Assembly (NCBI GenBank): GCA_947174215.1
Contig: CAMWIB010000005.1
Coordinates: forward strand, 1-21,908
Direction of reading: 5' to 3'
Length of the DNA stretch: 21,908 bases
Source of the DNA: an uncultured Clostridia bacterium
GTDB lineage: Bacteria > Bacillota > Clostridia > Christensenellales > CAG-917
Below, one piece after another: positions 14,281 through 21,908 of the stretch; within the stretch, counting starts at the first letter, position 1; each line of letters begins with the position of its first letter. Made by a program: the position numbers and the translations under genes. The notes beneath the pieces are model-generated. The model was not told where the DNA came from. It made no database searches and saw only the letters and a program-made list of their open reading frames with translations.

Positions 14281-16269
14281 TCAATCAACTTCCTCGACGA
14301 TTGGGTCGTCAACGGATTTATCCAAGTCACCGTCAGTGCAGTGGATAACGTAGTCGCCGCTGATACTGTTCCAGTCCGTACCCTTGTTGAGTTCCGTCCA
14401 TTGCTTTTTCGTGCCTTCAAAGCGAATATGCGCAAGTCCCGTGCAACCAAAGAGCGCGCGTTCGCCAATGCTTGTAACGTTTGCGCTGATGGTTATATCC
14501 ATAAGCGTATAGCAGTTTTCAAAGGCGTGATTGTCAATGGCGGTACTGCCCGTTACCGTCACCGTTTGCAGTTTGTTTGCGGGGATATGACTGAACGCAT
14601 AAGACGGCGCGGTCACGGTCGTAATATTGTTGCAGTTGAGGAATGCGTTCGCGCCAATGCTCGCTACGTTGCTTTGAATGGTTACGGTTGTGAGGGCGGA
14701 GCAATCGAAGAATGCGCTTTCGCCAATAGTCGTCACTCCGTTTGGAATGGTTATGCTCGTGAGCAGTTGGCAGGCGTAAAACGCGTTGTCGCCAATGCTT
14801 ACGAGATTGCTTGAAAGGGTGACGTTCGAAAGTAAATCACAGGTTGAGAATGCGTTGCCCATGATGCTCGTCACGCTATTCGGAATGACGACGGTCGTGA
14901 TTTGGGTATTGCCGTAGAACGCACTGTTGCCGATAGCGGTGATGGCCTTGCCGTCATAGGCTGATGGCAGATTGAGAATTGTGTTGTTGCCGAAATAACT
15001 CGTAACGGTGTACGTATCCGACACGGGATTCAATTCCAAGCTCAATCCTTGAATATATCCGCAAACCTTGCAGACTTCGCTTTCGTAGTCGTGTCCAAGT
15101 GCGTTTACGTCCTCGTTCTCTACGGCGTGGCACTTATTGCAGGTTCTCGTCTGCGAGCCGCCGTGCAGGCAGTTCGCTTCCGTCACGGCTTGCCATTTGC
15201 CCCAGTTATGTCCGCTACGCACAATCGGCTCGGTTTCCGTATATTGACAGCGGTTACAGTGTCTTGATTTCTCGCCGTCGGAAGTGCAGGTTGCATCTAC
15301 GTCCACGCTCCAATCGCTCCAATCGTGTGAGCCGATTTGGTCTACAATGCGGGTTTCATAGTGGGCGCAGTTTTCGCAATATCTTCTCTCCATACCGCTC
15401 GAAAAGCAGGAAGCCGCGTCCGTAATTTTCCACTCACTCATAGAGTGTCCCGTTGCGGGAATGTCATCTTTATCCAGATTGCCGCACGTCGCACACGTTC
15501 TTGTACGCATTCCGTCTACCTCGCACTCGGCGGGCGTAACGATTGCCCAATCGCCGTATGAGTGACCTGTCGCGGGAATGGGCTGAATATCCTCGTTTCC
15601 GCATTCGCTACAAGTCCTTGACTTAGTGCCGTCTACGGTGCATGTGGGGTTTGTAAGCGTAGTCCAATCGCCGTACTTGTGCGGGATAAGCGGAGCGGCG
15701 CCGATGTCCTCGTGCTTGCAAACGCTGCAAATTCTTTCGCGTACGCCGTTTACGGTGCAGGTAGATTCGCCAATAATAACCCAATCGCCGTAGGTATGTT
15801 CAAGCATTTCAAGGATTTCGATGTCATCGGCCTCGCATACGTTGCAAACTCTTCTTCTTGCGCCCTTTTCGGTACAAGTTGCATATTTCAGAGTCAGCCA
15901 CTCGCCGTACGCGTGGTCGGACAGTTCAAGCTCTTCCGTTTCCTCGTGATTGCAGACGGAACACTTTCTCATCGTAGTGCCTTTTTTAATACAGGTGGAT
16001 TCCGCTGTAACTTCCCATTCTCCAAAGGAGTGGTCTACCATAGGAATTTTCTCGGTTTCCTTATATCCGCACTCCGAGCAGACGCGCTCCTTAGAGCCTT
16101 CCGAATAGCAGGACGTTTCGCTGACGGTTTCCCATTCGCCGAAGGTGTGGGTTTTGTGCTTTTGCGTTTTATCGCACGCGGAGAGGCAGACGCTCATACA
16201 TATCGCAGTCATCGCGGTGACTATGCCCAGAAGGATAGGGCGGGTTGAATTTATCATTCGTTTTTGCAT
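14281..16269 (-). CDS. Secreted lipoprotein with nine His/Cys repeats followed by BspA-type leucine-rich repeats
   Basis: The 662-residue protein starts with a lipoprotein signal peptide (hydrophobic segment 11-30, lipobox LSAC, lipidated C32). From 41 to 392 it holds nine tandem repeats of 39-40 residues and a partial tenth to about 408. Each begins H-x-Y/F-G-E/D-W and carries C-x9-C-x2-C, so one histidine and three cysteines recur at fixed spacing (unit positions 1, 14, 24, 27), suggesting a small metal-binding or disulphide-stabilised fold. From about 409 to 640 are BspA-type leucine-rich repeats (for example AITAIGNSAFYGN and TSIGERALFGC), common in surface proteins of gut and oral bacteria. 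It is probably a surface adhesin or structural protein. The ATG has AGGAGA 6 nt upstream. Transcription is opposite to both neighbours. Confidence 0.85.
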   Translation of the reverse strand: MQKRMINSTRPILLGIVTAMTAICMSVCLSACDKTQKHKTHTFGEWETVSETSCYSEGSKERVCSECGYKETEKIPMVDHSFGEWEVTAESTCIKKGTTMRKCSVCNHEETEELELSDHAYGEWLTLKYATCTEKGARRRVCNVCEADDIEILEMLEHTYGDWVIIGESTCTVNGVRERICSVCKHEDIGAAPLIPHKYGDWTTLTNPTCTVDGTKSRTCSECGNEDIQPIPATGHSYGDWAIVTPAECEVDGMRTRTCATCGNLDKDDIPATGHSMSEWKITDAASCFSSGMERRYCENCAHYETRIVDQIGSHDWSDWSVDVDATCTSDGEKSRHCNRCQYTETEPIVRSGHNWGKWQAVTEANCLHGGSQTRTCNKCHAVENEDVNALGHDYESEVCKVCGYIQGLSLELNPVSDTYTVTSYFGNNTILNLPSAYDGKAITAIGNSAFYGNTQITTVVIPNSVTSIMGNAFSTCDLLSNVTLSSNLVSIGDNAFYACQLLTSITIPNGVTTIGESAFFDCSALTTVTIQSNVASIGANAFLNCNNITTVTAPSYAFSHIPANKLQTVTVTGSTAIDNHAFENCYTLMDITISANVTSIGERALFGCTGLAHIRFEGTKKQWTELNKGTDWNSISGDYVIHCTDGDLDKSVDDPIVEEVD

Positions 16270-16420
16270 AGTTTCTCCTATACGGATACGGCAATACGAT
16301 AGTCGCTTTAAGACAATATATCTGTCATTTTATGGCAAGATGATTGCCGTCCGTTTGCAAAAGAAATATTCTGTTTTCCGTAGGCAAATATATGAAATAT
16401 ATCGCACTCACGGCGGCATA

Positions 16421-16450
16421 AGTTTAGCACGCGATATAGCGCTATGTCAA
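16421..16450 (-). promoter_or_regulatory. Promoter of the BspA-like lipoprotein gene, with a palindrome in its spacer
   Basis: On the minus strand TTGACA (16445-16450) is followed after 18 nt by TAAACT (16421-16426), preceded by a TGC that could act as an extended -10. The spacer begins with the perfect palindrome ATAGCGCTAT (16436-16445), a possible operator. The resulting leader of about 145 nt is long and fills 16270-16415; I see no recognisable riboswitch in it. Confidence 0.5.
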
Positions 16451-16589
16451 ATTACAAATAATTACAGTAGATTTATTTAATTCTCTTTAATATTTCTATA
16501 AATACTGCCGCGAAATATCCATAATCCTTTTGCTTGATTTCAAAACGTAAAAAACGAAGTATATTTCATCAAAAAAGTGTGTAAAACGC

Positions 16590-16618
16590 TTGACTTGCTC
16601 AACTAATACCTTTATCAT
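16590..16618 (+). promoter_or_regulatory. Promoter of rplM-rpsI
   Basis: TTGACT (16590-16595), 17 nt, TATCAT (16613-16618), each five of six to consensus. The start near 16625 gives a leader of about 96 nt. The stretch 16455-16589 upstream is AT-rich and shows nothing I can name. Confidence 0.6.
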
Positions 16619-16624
16619 AAATAG

Positions 16625-16720
16625 GCATAATTTCGGATAGGTTTGTGTTTTTACGGAACTAGCCCCTCTTGTGAAAACCTTGCTTACAGCCGAAATACCA
16701 TTATACGGAGGTTGGCTATT
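16625..16720 (+). ncRNA. Ribosomal protein L13 leader (autoregulatory 5' UTR)
   Basis: The leader before rplM can fold so that AGCCCCTC (16661-16668) pairs with GAGG and GGCT (16708-16711 and 16714-16717) across a 2-nt bulge. This covers the Shine-Dalgarno sequence GGAGG at 16707-16711. The enclosed stretch holds ACCTTGCTTACAGCCGAAAT, which resembles what I recall of the Rfam L13_leader family of Firmicutes. The expected role is feedback: excess L13 binds the leader and shuts down rplM-rpsI. The pairing is read directly; the family assignment is from memory. Confidence 0.6.
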
Positions 16721-17188
16721 ATGGCTAAGGATTTGTCTTCTATGGCAAAAAATAATAAGTCTTACATGGCAAAGCCCGGCGAAGTTGAAAGCAAGTGGTA
16801 CGTTATCGACGCAACCGATTTGGTTCTCGGACGTCTTGCTTCTCAGGTTGCTACTATCCTCAAAGGAAAGAACAAACCAGAGTACACTCCCAACGTAGAC
16901 TGCGGCGACCATGTCATCATTATCAACTGCGAAAAGGTTGTCCTCACGGGCAAGAAGCTCGAGGATAAGTACTATCGTTATCACACGGGTTACATCGGCG
17001 GCTTGAAGGAGATTCAGTACAAGAAGCTTATGGCGGAGCAACCCGACAAGGCAGTGTACAAGGCGGTCAAGGGTATGCTTCCCAAGAACAGCCTTGGCGC
17101 GAAGATGCTCAAAAAGCTGCGCGTTTACGTGGGTAGCGAACACAACCACACCGCGCAATGCCCCATTGAGCTTAAACTCAACTACTGA
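16721..17188 (+). CDS. rplM: Large ribosomal subunit protein L13
   Basis: The 155-residue protein is an early-assembling 23S-rRNA-binding subunit protein. Family landmarks are WYVIDATDLVLGRLAS, GDHVIIINCEKVVLTGKK, YYRYHTGYIGGLK, KAVKGMLPKN and the C-terminal LRVYVGSEHNHTAQCP. It is about 10 residues longer than usual at the N-terminus (MAKDLSSMAKNNKSYMAK). The ATG at 16721 is chosen because GGAGG lies 9 nt upstream; an ATG seven codons further in (16742) would give a more standard length but has no ribosome binding site of its own. rpsI follows after 10 nt. Confidence 0.97.
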   Translation: MAKDLSSMAKNNKSYMAKPGEVESKWYVIDATDLVLGRLASQVATILKGKNKPEYTPNVDCGDHVIIINCEKVVLTGKKLEDKYYRYHTGYIGGLKEIQYKKLMAEQPDKAVYKAVKGMLPKNSLGAKMLKKLRVYVGSEHNHTAQCPIELKLNY

Positions 17189-17198
17189 GAGGTGAACT

Positions 17199-17615
17199 AT
17201 GGCGACTAAGAAAGCTACGAAAAAGGTACAGTATCTCGGCACTGGCAGAAGAAAGACTGCTATCGCCAGAGTGCGTCTTATCCCCGGCGGTGAGGGCGCA
17301 ATCACGATAAACAAGCGTTCTATCGAAGAGTATTTCCCTCAGGATACGATGAAGCTCATCGTCAATCAGCCCCTCGTTGCAACGGGTACGACCGACAAGT
17401 TTGACATCTTCGTCAACGTGTACGGTGGCGGTTTCACAGGTCAGGCAGGCGCAATTCGCCACGGTATTGCAAGAGCGCTCTGCGTAGCCGACAGTGAGGC
17501 ATATAGAGCGATACTCAAAAAAGCAGGCTATCTTACGCGTGACCCAAGAGCGAAAGAGCGTAAGAAGTATGGATTGCATAAGGCTCGTAAGGCTCCGCAA
17601 TTCTCCAAGCGTTAA
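17199..17615 (+). CDS. rpsI: Small ribosomal subunit protein S9
   Basis: The 138-residue protein is complete, from an N-terminal lysine-rich extension through GTGRRKTAIARVRL, NVYGGGFTGQAGAIRHGIARAL and LTRDPRAKERKKYGLHKARK to the invariant C-terminal SKR, whose tail reaches the P-site tRNA in the ribosome. GAGGTGA lies just before the ATG. It is co-transcribed with rplM in the arrangement conserved across bacteria. Confidence 0.98.
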   Translation: MATKKATKKVQYLGTGRRKTAIARVRLIPGGEGAITINKRSIEEYFPQDTMKLIVNQPLVATGTTDKFDIFVNVYGGGFTGQAGAIRHGIARALCVADSEAYRAILKKAGYLTRDPRAKERKKYGLHKARKAPQFSKR

Positions 17616-17739
17616 AAATCGAGCTATTGAGCGAATAGCATTGTCAAAGCCCTTTTCCCACACAGTCACGTACGAGAGTACGTTAGGCTGTGAGTGAAAA
17701 GGGCTTTTTCGCGCTCTTCATCTCAATATCTCGATTTTT
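17614..17739 (+). terminator. Large nested terminator structure after rpsI
   Basis: The core terminator is AAAGCCCTTTTC (17646-17657) pairing with GAAAAGGGCTTT (17696-17707) and ending in TTTTT. Inside it are CACAG/CTGTG and ACGTAC-GAGA-GTACGT stems. Around it, 17614-17631 pairs with 17722-17739 over 18 bp with one mismatch (AAAAATCGAG...CTCGATTTTT), starting inside the rpsI stop codon. The whole forms one nested structure of 126 nt, much larger than a simple terminator. Confidence 0.75.
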
Positions 17740-17810
17740 ACGTCCATAGCAGTTTAGAGAAATACCCAAGAACAAAACACGCGAAGCGTGAACACATTTC
17801 GTGTAAGCGA

Positions 17811-17843
17811 TTGCATTCGGTAAGGAATATAGTATATACTATA
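17811..17843 (+). promoter_or_regulatory. Promoter of the M60 peptidase gene with an overlapping palindrome
   Basis: TTGCAT (17811-17816), 18 nt, TATACT (17835-17840). The -10 region lies within the perfect 16-bp palindrome TATAGTATATACTATA (17828-17843), a possible operator. The AT richness makes a chance palindrome less unlikely than its length suggests. Upstream, 17740-17810 holds only short hairpins (CACGC-GAA-GCGTG at 17778-17790). Confidence 0.45.
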
Positions 17844-17880
17844 AAAAACTATAAATAAGTCATGAGGAGGAATTGTGGCT

Positions 17881-20800
17881 ATGACAGCTTCTTCAACAAG
17901 AAGTAAAGTATCCAAGCGCTTTGCACCGATTGTGTGCGCTTTGCTCGTAGTGCTTTTGTCTGCTACGCTCATATTCGGATTGAGCGCGTGCAACAAGAAC
18001 AATAACGACAAAGGCAACAATCCGAGCGATGCCGAAGCGTTTACAGCGTCGCTCAAAAACGAAACGAGAGTTTCGTACGGCGGCGAGATTCTCGGCACGG
18101 TGGAGAGAAATATTCCCACCGAGGTCAAGAACGGCGGGCTTATAGACTCAGGCGCAATTAAGTCCTATCCAACGTGGGGCAAGAGCCAATCGTATAATGC
18201 CGAGCAAAAGGCGGCCGTAATCAATGAGAGTTGGGGACTTACGTCTACGACAACGCAGATAGGTACGGACGGCAAGCCGAAAAACACCTACGACAGCATG
18301 GACGCAGAGGGCAATCTGTACCTCAACGGCACGCGACTCAGCGATATGGAGCGTCCGACAGGCGGCTATGCCAAGTACACGCCGAGCAAGCTGTATAAGC
18401 ATACTGCGGCGGTAGGTCTTTATGGCGGAAACGTTGCAAATAACGAGCCTGCCGTAATCAAGAAGCTTACGCTTTACAATCGCGGCTATACGAGTTACAG
18501 CGTTACGGGACTTTACGCTCCTGCGGGCGAGGTCGTTAAGGTTGAACTCAGCGGCGCGGATATGGACAGAACGAACGGCATACGCGTACATATCGGTCAG
18601 GCGCTTTATAACCAGAAGGCAAACAACATCTGGGCGCAAAGAGGTATAAACAGAATGCCCGTTATCCTCAATACTATGGTTGTGTCGAAGAGTACGGCAA
18701 CCTATGATGAGGCGCGCGACGTCTGGACGGCTTACGTAGGCTCCTTCCTTGGCGGTCCTATCTACATACAGAACGTGAGCAACACGTATACCGTGACTAT
18801 CTCGGGTGCAGTTCAGTACCGCCATATGATTTTTGGCTACACCACTCCCGAGGAATTTGAAGAGCTTTCAAAGTCCACTGCACCTTACTTCGATTTGGAG
18901 GTCTGGGAGCGTGGCGTACTTCACTCGGGTCCGTTGTCGCAGGCAAAGAGCTTCTCTTATGAGGACCTTTATAAGGCAGGCGTGCTTTGGGAGAAAATCT
19001 CACTCGTAACGGCGGCTTGCTACAACAATTATAACAATAACGGTATAGTGTTTATCTACGACTGCTTCGTTGCGGCGGGCGCGGCTGTTGCGTTTCCCGG
19101 ACAGAACTCAGTCAACTGCCCCGCAGGCTGGATGTCCGGTTCGCTCAACTACAACGCGTTTGTAAACGGCGGCTCGTGGGGTAATATGCACGAGTACAAC
19201 CACAACTTCCAAGGCTTTGGCGTAGGCGGTGGCGGTGAGGTCACGAACAATGCGATGACTCTTGTGTCGTACAGCTTGTTTACGAGAATATCCCGCGCAA
19301 GAAACATAGCCAACTACGGCGTCAGCGGTCTTGGCGGCTGGAACAGATATACGAGTGCAACGTGGGCATTGAATGAGGTTATCAAAAACTCATGGGGCGG
19401 CAACGGCAAGCAAGGACTTTCCCTCTATGCGGCGTTGTTGCACAGCTTCGGTCAGGACGCATTTATTGCGGCAAGAAAGCAGGGCGGCGGACAGAGCTAT
19501 CCTGCATATTACAAGGCTTGGACGAACGTCACGCACAACGATATGTCGTACTTCTTCAACGATATATTGGGCGGCGGTGTTTCGCAGGACGTTATCAACG
19601 CGACAAACGGTGACAAAAACTATCCGCTCTTCGTGCCTATCGCTTCCGTATATCAGACGGGCAGAAGCTATACGTATGACGGAACGAAGAGATATTTCGA
19701 TACGATGCAACCCTACGTCATTAAGTACGGCGAGCCGTTCAACGTTGACCTCAACAAATATACCGTCAACAACGGTATGTACGCAGGCGGCAGTATCGTC
19801 ATTCCCGACCGCTTTGACTTTACGGTAAACAGCGTAACAAACCAAAGCAACGGCACTATCACCAATTTGGATTTGGCAGGCAAGAAGTTTACGTTCAATC
19901 CGAGCAGCGAGCTTTTCTCGGGCAAGATTATAGTCAACGTATCAATCACGGATACGAAAGGACAGTACAAGAACATCAGCGACGTAGACCTCGTGCTTCA
20001 ATTTGAGCAGACGCACGAGATGAATAAGAACGTGCTTCAAAAGGACGTATACAGCTACGCGGAAGCAGGTAAGTATGCTACTGCAAAGGCGGCGTACGAA
20101 GCAAACTTCGCGGGTTCGGTTTCAAGCGAGTTGAAGGTTGACCACGCAAACCCGATTAACCCAAATACGGGCAAGGTCGTTCAAAACTGCAATACGGACG
20201 TTTGGTTTATTGACAAGCTGTCAGTAGACTCAACAAGTCCGAACGACGGCGTAGTTCCCGAAAACGTCAAGAGTCAGGTTGTCGTGATTAACGGCAAGCT
20301 GTACGTCAACGAGGACGCAAAGTATAGGATAGCAATTCGCGGAAGAGAGAGCGTTGCGCTTTATCTGTCTTTTGACGACGGCAATAATTATGAATTTGCG
20401 GCGGAGTATAACGGCGGCAATAATGCGAACTTCCCGTTGACGGAAGGAACGTATAAGGACTATGAGTTGAACGCTGATACTTACGTATATTTCAAGCTGG
20501 TTCTTATCCGCGATTGGAAGGAGCAAAGAAATGCTTTCGCAGGTCTTGGCTGGGGTAAGTTTGTTCCCGCAGTTTATGAGAAGGACGCCGAAGGCAACCT
20601 TATTACGGATGAGAACGGCAACCTCGTTATAAAGACTCCCGAAAAGGTATCGGTAACTTATGCTACTGCGTACCGTAACTCATACGTGCAGAACAATGCG
20701 CCGTTCGTGACGGAGTACAAATATAAGAGACCGTACACCTACAACTACACCAACAACGTACATCTCAACCCGACTCAAACTGTCGTAGAGGGCAACGAGT

Positions 20801-21567
20801 TTACCAACTATGTTGCAAGTACGAGTTATAGATGGTCGGATTATCCTATCAGCAATCTTATCGACGGCAACAGAAGCACGACCATACATACGAAGGACAA
20901 CGGCTTGGGTGTTTCAGAAGCAAAGAAGCTGTTGCTCACACTCGATATGGGCGAGGAGAAAACCGCCAACAGAATGGTCATCTATGCTCAGAACAGAAAC
21001 GACGCGCGCTATCCGAAGAACTTCAAGCTTGAAGGCAGCTTGGACTGCGAAACGTTCTTTACAATCGGCGAATATGAAAATATGACGGCTTCGAACTGGG
21101 CTGTCACCGCAAACTTTGATAAGGAATACACCTTCCGCTATTACAGGCTTACGATAACGGCTTCGTCGGGTAGAGGTATCAATATCTGCGAGATTGAGAT
21201 GATACACAGCACGGAGATTCTGAACGGTAAAAAGATTTCTCCCGACAACAGTATGTTTAGCTACAAGGGTGACTGGGCTGTCAAGGGCGTAGCTTCTGAT
21301 TTCGGTCACGTTCTCGTCGGTAAGAAGGGCGCTACTGTGGAATTCGAGTTTGAAGGCGAGCATCTTGGTATACTCTCTTCGTCCAAGTTCAACGGCAACT
21401 TCGAGGTCTATATCGACGGTCAAAAGATTGATTGCGCAAGCATCAAAGAGGGAACTGACATTTCGGTCATCAAGTATCTGTCGAGCAAGCTCTCTGAGGG
21501 CAAGCATAGCGTTAAGATTGTGTGCGCGGACGATAACGCAAACATCAGTTCAATAGTCACGTGGTAA
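17881..21567 (+). CDS. Lipoprotein peptidase M60 (enhancin/mucinase-like) with F5/8-type carbohydrate-binding domain
   Basis: The 1228-residue protein is a surface zinc metallopeptidase of a family that cleaves O-glycosylated, mucin-like proteins. The signal peptide ends in the lipobox LSAC (lipidated C37). The M60 region (about 205-560) includes GLYAPAGEVVKVEL and the zinc site HEYNH (437-441), with the third ligand E453 in GGEVTNNAM. Middle domains are beta-rich; about 720-885 resembles PA14. A discoidin/F5/8 (CBM32-like) domain spans about 973-1110 (YPISNLIDGNRSTTIHTK ... FRYYRLTITASSGRG). The last 110 residues form another beta-sandwich-like unit. I chose the ATG at 17881, 10 nt after AGGAGG; a GTG two codons earlier (17875) is possible but closer than usual. 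It is monocistronic. No sortase or dockerin signal was seen, so the lipid is the likely anchor. Confidence 0.9.
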   Translation: MTASSTRSKVSKRFAPIVCALLVVLLSATLIFGLSACNKNNNDKGNNPSDAEAFTASLKNETRVSYGGEILGTVERNIPTEVKNGGLIDSGAIKSYPTWGKSQSYNAEQKAAVINESWGLTSTTTQIGTDGKPKNTYDSMDAEGNLYLNGTRLSDMERPTGGYAKYTPSKLYKHTAAVGLYGGNVANNEPAVIKKLTLYNRGYTSYSVTGLYAPAGEVVKVELSGADMDRTNGIRVHIGQALYNQKANNIWAQRGINRMPVILNTMVVSKSTATYDEARDVWTAYVGSFLGGPIYIQNVSNTYTVTISGAVQYRHMIFGYTTPEEFEELSKSTAPYFDLEVWERGVLHSGPLSQAKSFSYEDLYKAGVLWEKISLVTAACYNNYNNNGIVFIYDCFVAAGAAVAFPGQNSVNCPAGWMSGSLNYNAFVNGGSWGNMHEYNHNFQGFGVGGGGEVTNNAMTLVSYSLFTRISRARNIANYGVSGLGGWNRYTSATWALNEVIKNSWGGNGKQGLSLYAALLHSFGQDAFIAARKQGGGQSYPAYYKAWTNVTHNDMSYFFNDILGGGVSQDVINATNGDKNYPLFVPIASVYQTGRSYTYDGTKRYFDTMQPYVIKYGEPFNVDLNKYTVNNGMYAGGSIVIPDRFDFTVNSVTNQSNGTITNLDLAGKKFTFNPSSELFSGKIIVNVSITDTKGQYKNISDVDLVLQFEQTHEMNKNVLQKDVYSYAEAGKYATAKAAYEANFAGSVSSELKVDHANPINPNTGKVVQNCNTDVWFIDKLSVDSTSPNDGVVPENVKSQVVVINGKLYVNEDAKYRIAIRGRESVALYLSFDDGNNYEFAAEYNGGNNANFPLTEGTYKDYELNADTYVYFKLVLIRDWKEQRNAFAGLGWGKFVPAVYEKDAEGNLITDENGNLVIKTPEKVSVTYATAYRNSYVQNNAPFVTEYKYKRPYTYNYTNNVHLNPTQTVVEGNEFTNYVASTSYRWSDYPISNLIDGNRSTTIHTKDNGLGVSEAKKLLLTLDMGEEKTANRMVIYAQNRNDARYPKNFKLEGSLDCETFFTIGEYENMTASNWAVTANFDKEYTFRYYRLTITASSGRGINICEIEMIHSTEILNGKKISPDNSMFSYKGDWAVKGVASDFGHVLVGKKGATVEFEFEGEHLGILSSSKFNGNFEVYIDGQKIDCASIKEGTDISVIKYLSSKLSEGKHSVKIVCADDNANISSIVTW

Positions 21568-21623
21568 CGTGAAATCTCGCTACTTTGTGAATAGCGATAG
21601 GTAAATGACCTAAAAGCAAGATT

Positions 21624-21655
21624 AAAAGACCGTGAGGCAATACTCACGGTCTTTT
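21624..21655 (+). terminator. Terminator of the M60 peptidase gene
   Basis: AAAAGACCGTGAG and CTCACGGTCTTTT form a perfect 13-bp stem around GCAATA and end in a T-run, 57 nt after the stop codon. Confidence 0.88.
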
Positions 21656-21908
21656 GCTATGCGGTGGGTATGGTTTGTAGATTGTGGGCTAAAATGTGAG
21701 TTCGTAATTATGGAGTTTACATATTAAGAGTATATAAATTTTGAGTTGTAAATGAGAGTTGTGAAAGGTGAGTGCGCAAAGCAAGGAATTGTTTATTTGA
21801 CAGGAACAGAAAAATATTTATTTTTTAGCGTTTGATATTCCAATATATTTCCAAATAATATCGTTTTTGTAAAAGCTTTCGATTGACTAAATACTTATGA
21901 CTTTTTAT
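21656..21908. other. AT-rich gene-free right edge
   Basis: No convincing frame, RNA gene or repeat is visible here. TTGACT at 21883-21888 followed 17 nt later by TAT at the last three bases could be a promoter cut by the window end, pointing to a plus-strand gene just outside. Confidence 0.3.

Noticed and set aside
14239..14814. Plus-strand frame opposite the BspA-like gene
   Set aside because: It is antisense to the leucine-rich repeats and has no ribosome binding site; the minus-strand protein has a signal peptide, lipobox and recognised repeats.
15046..16149. Regularly spaced repeats resembling a CRISPR array or DNA satellite
   Set aside because: The period is about 117-120 nt and in frame; the similarity is at protein level (His/Cys repeats) and the DNA is diverged between units.
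16643..16720. Upstream extension of L13
   Set aside because: The open frame lies in the structured leader, while a GGAGG is placed correctly for the ATG at 16721.

Overview
The window looks like a chromosomal segment of an anaerobic, fermentative Gram-positive bacterium, most likely an uncultured Clostridia-type gut organism. The reasons are a bifunctional AdhE, two different [FeFe]-hydrogenase-family proteins with a SpoIIE-type phosphatase, a Firmicutes-style rplM-rpsI operon with a structured leader, strong AGGAGG-type ribosome binding sites, and two large lipoproteins (a BspA-like repeat protein and an M60 mucin-type peptidase) with LSAC lipoboxes. No other lineage marker is present, so the assignment is an inference.

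Layout. At the left edge is the 5' end of a minus-strand gene (1-89), followed by a divergent promoter region. adhE (301-2904, ethanol formation) ends at a hairpin. Next is a four-gene, tightly packed [FeFe]-hydrogenase operon (3201-7731): a thioredoxin-like 2Fe-2S ferredoxin, a PAS-containing sensory-type hydrogenase, a PP2C/SpoIIE phosphatase, and a ferredoxin-fused hydrogenase. It resembles the hfs cluster of thermophilic ethanologens. Two related structured intergenic elements of equal length (about 231 nt, 2952-3182 and 7732-7962) bracket this operon. After it come galM (8069-9094) and a hexapeptide acetyltransferase (9198-9941), then a bidirectional terminator, a minus-strand O-antigen-ligase-type membrane protein (10030-11574), and a divergent promoter pair leading to a GH31 alpha-glycosidase (11931-14117). 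A second bidirectional terminator separates GH31 from a minus-strand lipoprotein (14281-16269) that combines nine His/Cys repeats with BspA-type leucine-rich repeats. rplM and rpsI (16721-17615) follow, with an L13-type leader that can hide its own Shine-Dalgarno sequence. The last gene is a 1228-residue lipoprotein peptidase of the M60/enhancin type (17881-21567), then a terminator and an AT-rich edge.

How the genes fit together. adhE and the hydrogenase operon form one redox module: reduced electron carriers leave the cell as ethanol or as H2, and the PAS-hydrogenase plus phosphatase pair looks like a hydrogen/redox sensor that could adjust that split. The surface proteins, GH31 and galM suggest growth on host or dietary glycans.

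The most notable signals are the adhE-hfs linkage with an unexplained signalling output, the paired structured repeats flanking the hfs operon, the secreted His/Cys repeat array, and several clean palindromes sitting on promoters.
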